Source: Rhodovulum sp. P5 (GTDB lineage: Bacteria > Pseudomonadota > Alphaproteobacteria > Rhodobacterales > Rhodobacteraceae). From it: a stretch of DNA of 64,000 nucleotides. Numbering within the stretch: position 1 is the first letter of the stretch; the number at the start of each line of letters is the position of its first letter. The notes under the pieces are model-generated. The model searched no databases and had not been told where the DNA came from. It saw only the letters and a program-made list of their open reading frames with translations. Both the position numbers and the translations under genes were made by a program. Below are positions 60,354 to 64,000 of the stretch, one piece after another. The DNA lies in NCBI RefSeq assembly GCF_002079305.1, contig NZ_CP015039.1, positions 889,501 to 953,500 on the forward strand, written 5' to 3'.

Positions 60354-61550
60354 ATGGACTTGGTGGATTGGCTGGATGAACACGCCGAAGGGTGGTTCTG
60401 GTATGTGAAGCGCCTGTCAGGTAATGACACGCTGGCGAACGGGTCGCATCAGGCCGGGTTTTATATTCCTAAGTCGGTGTTCTTCCGGCTGTTCCCTGCG
60501 CTGGAACAACACACCCACGACAACGCGGACGCATGGTTTGACCTGACGATTGACAGCCACCCCGACGCGCGGAATGTCCGCGTGGTCTGGTACAACAACA
60601 AGCTGCGCGGCGGCACGCGGGACGAAGTCCGCGTGACCAATCTGGGGGGCGGTCAGTCGGCACTTCTGGACCCGGAAAGTACCGGCGCGCTGGTGGTGTT
60701 CGCATTCCGACAGGTTGAAGGTGGCAACACCGATACATGCAACGTCTGGGTATGCCGCAACGAGGTCGAGGAAGACCTTGTCGAGCGCGAGACCGGACCC
60801 GTGGAACCGGGACGCTGGACCACGTGGCCACCTGACGGGGGCTTGTTCGCGCTTCTTCAAGCCGCCGTCCGCGCCGATTGCAGACTTGCCCGGCACGAAC
60901 TTCCGCCGGAGTGGCTGGCTAAGTTTCCGACCGGTGCCGAGATCATCCGCAAGGTGATCGAACTGCGCCCGGACAGCGAACTGGCGGTGGACAGGCGCTT
61001 ACTGCGCCGCCGGGATTGCGAATTCGAGCTATTCCAGTCGCTGGAAGAGGCCGTGGAGCTTCCCCGTGCGCAGGCGGGTTTCAGCACCATTGCCGACTTC
61101 CTTGCCGCCGCACAGACTGTCCTGCAACGGCGCAAGGCACGTTCCGGGAAGTCGCTGGAACTACATATGCGGGAAATCCTGATCGAAGAATCCTTTCAGG
61201 AAGATCGGGATTTCACATACCAGCCAAAGGCGGGGAACAACCCGGATTTTCTGTTCCCTAATGAAGCCGCCTATGTGGATGACACATTCCCGCGTGAGCG
61301 GGTCCGAATGCTGGCCGTCAAGACCACCTTTAAAGATCGCTGGCGACAGGTCACGGAAGAATGCGCCGATCTGCCGACACGCCACCTTCTGACGCTGCAA
61401 GAGGGCGTGTCGGAAGCGCAATTCAAGTTGATCATGAATGCGGGCATTCGCCTCGTGGTACCTGAAAAGCAAATCGAGAAATATGCGAAGAGCATCCGCC
61501 CGTATGTGCTGACGGTGGAAGCCTTTATGGCGGACGTGCGCACCGCCTGA
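60354..61550 (+). CDS. EcoRII-type restriction endonuclease
   Basis: 398 residues, close to EcoRII itself. The N-terminal 180 residues are an effector DNA-binding domain (MDLVDWLDEHAEGWFWYVKRL, SHQAGFYIPKSVFF). The C-terminal catalytic domain (about 240-398) has a PD-(D/E)xK-type site: NNPDFLFPNEAAY with Asp 298 and LAVKTTFKDRWRQV with Lys 323, positions almost identical to EcoRII. It should cut CCWGG unmethylated by the partner enzyme; EcoRII is a type IIE enzyme needing two sites. It lies 12 bases after vsr. Confidence 0.9.
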   Translation: MDLVDWLDEHAEGWFWYVKRLSGNDTLANGSHQAGFYIPKSVFFRLFPALEQHTHDNADAWFDLTIDSHPDARNVRVVWYNNKLRGGTRDEVRVTNLGGGQSALLDPESTGALVVFAFRQVEGGNTDTCNVWVCRNEVEEDLVERETGPVEPGRWTTWPPDGGLFALLQAAVRADCRLARHELPPEWLAKFPTGAEIIRKVIELRPDSELAVDRRLLRRRDCEFELFQSLEEAVELPRAQAGFSTIADFLAAAQTVLQRRKARSGKSLELHMREILIEESFQEDRDFTYQPKAGNNPDFLFPNEAAYVDDTFPRERVRMLAVKTTFKDRWRQVTEECADLPTRHLLTLQEGVSEAQFKLIMNAGIRLVVPEKQIEKYAKSIRPYVLTVEAFMADVRTA

Positions 61551-61587
61551 TTGGGGACAAATACCCCGACCGAAAAACCGCGTTATT

Positions 61588-61617
61588 TTGACATTGCGGG
61601 TGGTTTTGTGGTATGAA
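61588..61617 (+). promoter_or_regulatory. Sigma-70 promoter for the small-gene cassette
   Basis: TTGACA (61,588-61,593), 18 bases, TATGAA (61,612-61,617). It starts transcription about 90 bases before the 87-residue gene. TGTGG/CCACA overlap the -10 box as a short inverted repeat, a possible operator. Confidence 0.6.
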
Positions 61618-61711
61618 TGCCACATCGTTCGGCTTGCGGGGCAGGCCGACATTTCCCCGGTGGGGCGGTGCCGTTTGAGGGCGATGAACCTTCCAATCAA
61701 ACGAGACACCC

Positions 61712-61975
61712 ATGGACGCTGCGCTTTCCATGCGGGATGTGGCGTCGGTCTGTAATCTGTCAGATCATGCCTGCCGGAAACTCTTCCGGGACCCCGCTCT
61801 TTCACAAACGTACACCGAACAGCCCGGCCCGAATGCCGGACGTCCCCGCCGGTATTGGCGGCTGGTTTCATTGATCCCGGTCCTGCGGGGCAAGCATTTC
61901 TTCACTCCCGTAATGGAGCGCGATCTTGTCGCCCTCGATATTCAACGCCGCAACAAGGAAATTGAAAATGCCTGA
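61712..61975 (+). CDS. Small helical HTH-like protein, first of the cassette
   Basis: 87 residues: MDAALSMRDVASVCNLSDHACRKLF has the length and spacing of a helix-turn-helix, followed by GPNAGRPRRYWRLVSLIPVLRGKHFF and a charged helix. I recognise no family; a DNA-binding or packaging role is possible. Its stop overlaps the next ATG by eight bases. Confidence 0.6.
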   Translation: MDAALSMRDVASVCNLSDHACRKLFRDPALSQTYTEQPGPNAGRPRRYWRLVSLIPVLRGKHFFTPVMERDLVALDIQRRNKEIENA

Positions 61976-62411
61976 TAAGACGCAATCCAAGATCACACGC
62001 GATGCCCTCCATGCCGGAGAACGGGAGCGCCTTGCCAACGTGGAGAAAGCCTTTCGCATCCACGCCGCCGCGTTGCATGGCGACGCGTTGTCGCCCCTTA
62101 TGGTCGATACGCTGGTCAACGGCCTGACCGACAATGCCGCCGTATTTTCGCATCTGGTCACCGGCAATGTTGAAGAACTGGACCCCGGCAACTCAGCGGC
62201 TATGCGGCGCTTTACGCGTTCGGTTATCGAAGCAGACGAAATGGCACAGCGCAACCTTGAATTCACGCTGGGGCACCGCAAGGCCGCTCTCGAAGCTGAA
62301 TTTCTTGCTGGGCTCAAGCAAGGTGAAGCTCTCCGTCTTCACCGGCAGAACCTTCTTGAAAAGCGCAAGGCTGCCTATGTGGCGGAAAGGCTCGATGCCC
62401 GGTTTGCCTGA
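61968..62411 (+). CDS. Unknown helical protein of the cassette
   Basis: 147 residues, mostly charged amphipathic helices (MPDKTQSKITRDALHAGERERLANVEKA, then a Met/Ala-rich middle and a C-terminal coiled-coil-like KAALEAEFLAGLKQGEALRLHRQ). No motif is recognised. AAGGAAATTGAAA precedes ATG 61,968. The gene overlaps both neighbours. Confidence 0.6.
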   Translation: MPDKTQSKITRDALHAGERERLANVEKAFRIHAAALHGDALSPLMVDTLVNGLTDNAAVFSHLVTGNVEELDPGNSAAMRRFTRSVIEADEMAQRNLEFTLGHRKAALEAEFLAGLKQGEALRLHRQNLLEKRKAAYVAERLDARFA

Positions 62412-62892
62412 CGCTCCCGGATCACTCCCAATGAGCCGCGACCGGGAAGAACGCTTTGCGCGGTTGGTCGCAATCGACGGACTCACCTATCTCGCGGCAT
62501 GGTGTGAGTCAGCGGAAGGGTATCCAAAGCCGGAACCAACACCCAGCGCCCGCGTACAATCGAGCCGCTATGCGAAGCGAACCGCCGACCGCCGGGCTTG
62601 GCTTTCGAAGCGCAAGGCAGACGCCGCAGCCCCCCGCGAAATCAGCACCTCGCCGCAGTCAGTCCTTGTGCTCATGGATGACGTAACAAAGGCGCTCATG
62701 TGTGCTGCACAGGTCGCCACGGCCCATGGTGCCGACCGGCTGGCGACGTCCATCAAGGCCTCGCTGACCCGGCATGTCGGGCGACATGACCGCGTGTCCA
62801 CGCGGGTGGACCGTCCCAACGCCGCGCCAAACAGCGCGAATGATGCGGCCTACGTGTTCGCGCGCCGTATCTTGGAGGCGGACGCCAAATGA
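62395..62892 (+). CDS. Unknown cassette protein with a basic middle region
   Basis: 165 residues. MSRDREERFARLVAID-like helix, a Trp/Cys-containing AAWCESAEGYP, a strongly basic middle (RYAKRTADRRAWLSKRKADA), and an Ala-rich helix MDDVTKALMCAAQVATAHGADRLATSIK. I recognise no family; DNA binding is plausible from charge. ATG 62,395 has GGAAAGG just upstream and overlaps the previous gene; ATG 62,431 is an alternative. Confidence 0.6.
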   Translation: MPGLPDAPGSLPMSRDREERFARLVAIDGLTYLAAWCESAEGYPKPEPTPSARVQSSRYAKRTADRRAWLSKRKADAAAPREISTSPQSVLVLMDDVTKALMCAAQVATAHGADRLATSIKASLTRHVGRHDRVSTRVDRPNAAPNSANDAAYVFARRILEADAK

Positions 62893-63191
62893 GTTCGCAG
62901 TTGGAAGCATTGGTCTATGTCGTGTCAACGTCGCTCTCGGAAATGAAGGCCCTGCTGGCGTCGGTAAATGACGCCGACCCGCGCACCATTGACGCAAAGC
63001 TGCGCCTTCTTGAGGCGGTGGCTTCAAACCTCAGTTCGGGAGCGGATCGGCTGAGCAAGCATTTGGATACCCTGCCACCCGATGATCCGAACGCCGTGCA
63101 AAACGGTCCGCAGCCGCCCGAAGATGATGACGGGCTGTTGCTGAAGGCGGCATTGTGCCTTGGGGAGATCGTGGGAGAACCGCCGCAATGA
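62889..63191 (+). CDS. Small coiled-coil cassette protein
   Basis: 100 residues. A long amphipathic N-terminal helix (LEALVYVVSTSLSEMKALLASVND, AKLRLLEAVASNLSS) and an acidic Pro-rich tail (PPDDPNAVQNGPQPPEDDD). It starts on the ATGA overlap with the previous gene and ends on an ATGA overlap with the next. No family recognised. Confidence 0.6.
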   Translation: MSSQLEALVYVVSTSLSEMKALLASVNDADPRTIDAKLRLLEAVASNLSSGADRLSKHLDTLPPDDPNAVQNGPQPPEDDDGLLLKAALCLGEIVGEPPQ

Positions 63192-63484
63192 CTGTCTACC
63201 ATCTTGGCCCGTTCGGCCAATTCTTGAACCTTGCGGGGGGCGAGGTGCCGTTTGTGCATCTTCCCGCGACAGTTGTCAGCACAGAAGCGGGCACGCGGCG
63301 CGAATGCTACGATGCCACCGATCTTCGCGCCATCCTGACGGCCCACAACGATGCCACGGGGCGGCATTATAGCGTGGAAGACGTTCTTGATTGGGCGCTG
63401 GATCAGTCATCGCCCATGACGTGCAAAGACGTGACTTCTAACCTGTTTCGAACGTCAGTTGACGCGCGATGGTTCACCTACTGA
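63188..63484 (+). CDS. Small cassette protein, last of five
   Basis: 98 residues beginning MTVYHLGPFGQFLNLAGGEVPFVHLP, beta-leaning at first and helical later (DLRAILTAHNDATGRHYSVEDVLDWALDQ). Two His and two Cys are spread without a metal pattern. No family recognised. Tightly coupled by ATGA to the gene before it. Confidence 0.6.
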   Translation: MTVYHLGPFGQFLNLAGGEVPFVHLPATVVSTEAGTRRECYDATDLRAILTAHNDATGRHYSVEDVLDWALDQSSPMTCKDVTSNLFRTSVDARWFTY

Positions 63485-63485
63485 T

Positions 63486-63520
63486 CATGAAATGTTCACA
63501 TGATATGGCGACATTTCATG
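63486..63520. repeat. Perfect 10-bp inverted repeat after the cassette
   Basis: CATGAAATGT (63,486-63,495) and ACATTTCATG (63,511-63,520), 15-base spacer, starting right after the last cassette stop. AT-rich, with no T tract; an operator for a dimeric regulator or an RNA 3' hairpin. Confidence 0.75.
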
Positions 63521-63710
63521 AATGATACTCATAACTACCGCTGAGATTGTGCCGATATATGGGACAAACGAAGATCATAGAGCCCATTGTTCGCGAATTC
63601 GTCGCCAATGGCTTGTGAAAGTTTAGCTCGGCGCGAATTTATCGCTTGACATTCAAAATAAGTCAACCGAATGGGGCTGACTCAATGATTCGAATGTGGT
63701 AAAAAGAAGA

Positions 63711-63767
63711 TGACCCGCCTAGCCTTGCAGGGCTGTATCCGAGAAAGAGAGGATACGCGGCGGGTCA
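63711..63767 (+). ncRNA. Compact three-way-junction RNA-like fold
   Basis: Outer stem TGACCCGCC (63,711-63,719) with GGCGGGTCA (63,759-63,767), 9 bp perfect. Inside are hairpin AGCCT-TGCA-GGGCT (63,721-63,734) and hairpin GTATCC (63,735-63,740) with GGATAC (63,751-63,756) around a purine loop GAGAAAGAGA. The two hairpins abut directly and only one to two bases join the outer stem. It lies 85 bases before an ATG. No known riboswitch or ribozyme was recognised. The rest of 63,521-63,850 holds no gene. Confidence 0.5.
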
Positions 63768-63851
63768 GTAATATGAACGGACCATTGATACCCCAATCGG
63801 CGCCAGCGCGTCAATAGAACCTCGGGCGATGGTCGAAACGAGAGAACCAGA

Positions 63852-64000
63852 ATGCAGTCTACTGTTGCAACCTCGCCCGAGGAATACTCGGGTAAAAATC
63901 CCGGCCCGAAAATGCTTGCCTCGTGGGCCGCGCAAAAGCGCGGAGAAACCGGCGTAATCGAGATTGATCGCCCCCTTGATGATCCCGCGTGGAACTGGGC
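63852..64000 (+). CDS. Start of a gene cut by the right edge
   Basis: About 50 codons: MQSTVATSPEEYSGKNPGPK, then MLASWAAQKRGETGVIEIDR and DDPAWNW. The frame is open to the edge. AACGAGAG precedes the ATG. Too little is visible to assign a function; it follows the three-way junction and may be controlled by it. Confidence 0.65.
   Translation, partial: MQSTVATSPEEYSGKNPGPKMLASWAAQKRGETGVIEIDRPLDDPAWNW

Larger units (their letters stand above)
56972..64000. mobile_element. Integrative element in tRNA-Asn (left end, continues past the window)
   Basis: The element is defined by the tRNA fragment at its left end, a tyrosine integrase directly inside it, a restriction-modification system and several small unknown genes. 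Intergenic DNA here (63,485-63,850) is visibly more AT-rich than the host. Whether it is a prophage, satellite or genomic island cannot be decided; no head, tail or conjugation gene is seen before the edge. Confidence 0.85.

Noticed and set aside
63646..63674. TTGACA at 63,646 as a promoter for the last gene
   Set aside because: The sequence 17 bases on (GAATGG) does not resemble a -10 box.

Overview
The window is high-GC DNA of a marine-type Rhodobacterales (Paracoccaceae/Roseobacter-like) alphaproteobacterium. Family-level clues are ribosomal protein L21 with a helix-hairpin-helix tail, a permuted two-piece tmRNA gene with tag ANDNRAPVALAA, an alphaproteobacterial RNase E with a huge S1 insertion, the phr-cfa-trgA-trgB-cysK tellurite/photo-oxidative locus known from Rhodobacter, acuI, and VPLPA/PEP-CTERM proteins. 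No rRNA operon, CRISPR array or complete tRNA was seen.

Layout. 1-12,250: rplU-rpmA, an exported DUF2059 protein, then a long minus-strand gene train (class V aminotransferase, photolyase, cyclopropane-fatty-acid-type synthase, TrgA, TrgB, cysteine synthase, DUF3772 mechanosensitive channel, AlaX editing protein). 12,350-28,950: BCCT transporter, universal stress protein, acrylyl-CoA reductase, a DinB-like protein, an orphan solute-binding protein, a periplasmic sulfurtransferase/YeeE sulfur module, tmRNA, three exported surface-type proteins, ChrA, SspB (the adaptor for tmRNA-tagged proteins), fumarase, small regulators and CcdA. 29,100-43,700: RNase E, a GGDEF-EAL protein, succinyl-CoA:acetate CoA-transferase facing a sodium-pump decarboxylase operon whose catalytic subunit carries a frameshift, and a glycosyltransferase/FkbM pair. 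43,900-54,060: a CAP-domain protein with six 47-residue repeats, CysE, PPK2, an aldehyde dehydrogenase, a transglutaminase, a SHOCT protein, LysR and PHP proteins.

54,085-57,016 is a scar: a peptide-type solute-binding protein gene is frameshifted and cut off, followed by an insertion-sequence terminus remnant, an IS3-family element, and the start of an unrelated gene cut at the other IS end. From 56,972 an integrative element begins with a 45-bp 3' fragment of tRNA-Asn as attachment site, then a tyrosine integrase, a complete EcoRII-type restriction-modification system (Dcm-like methylase, Vsr, EcoRII-like nuclease), five tightly overlapping small genes of unknown function, a compact three-way-junction fold and the start of another gene. 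The element runs off the right edge.

The best candidates for something undescribed are the unknown small-gene cassette with the structured element behind it (61,588-64,000) and the small exported cysteine protein at the end of the sulfur module (19,910-20,080). The most consequential local observations are the decarboxylase frameshift at 40,013-40,017, the two-piece tmRNA, and the tRNA-Asn attachment fragment.
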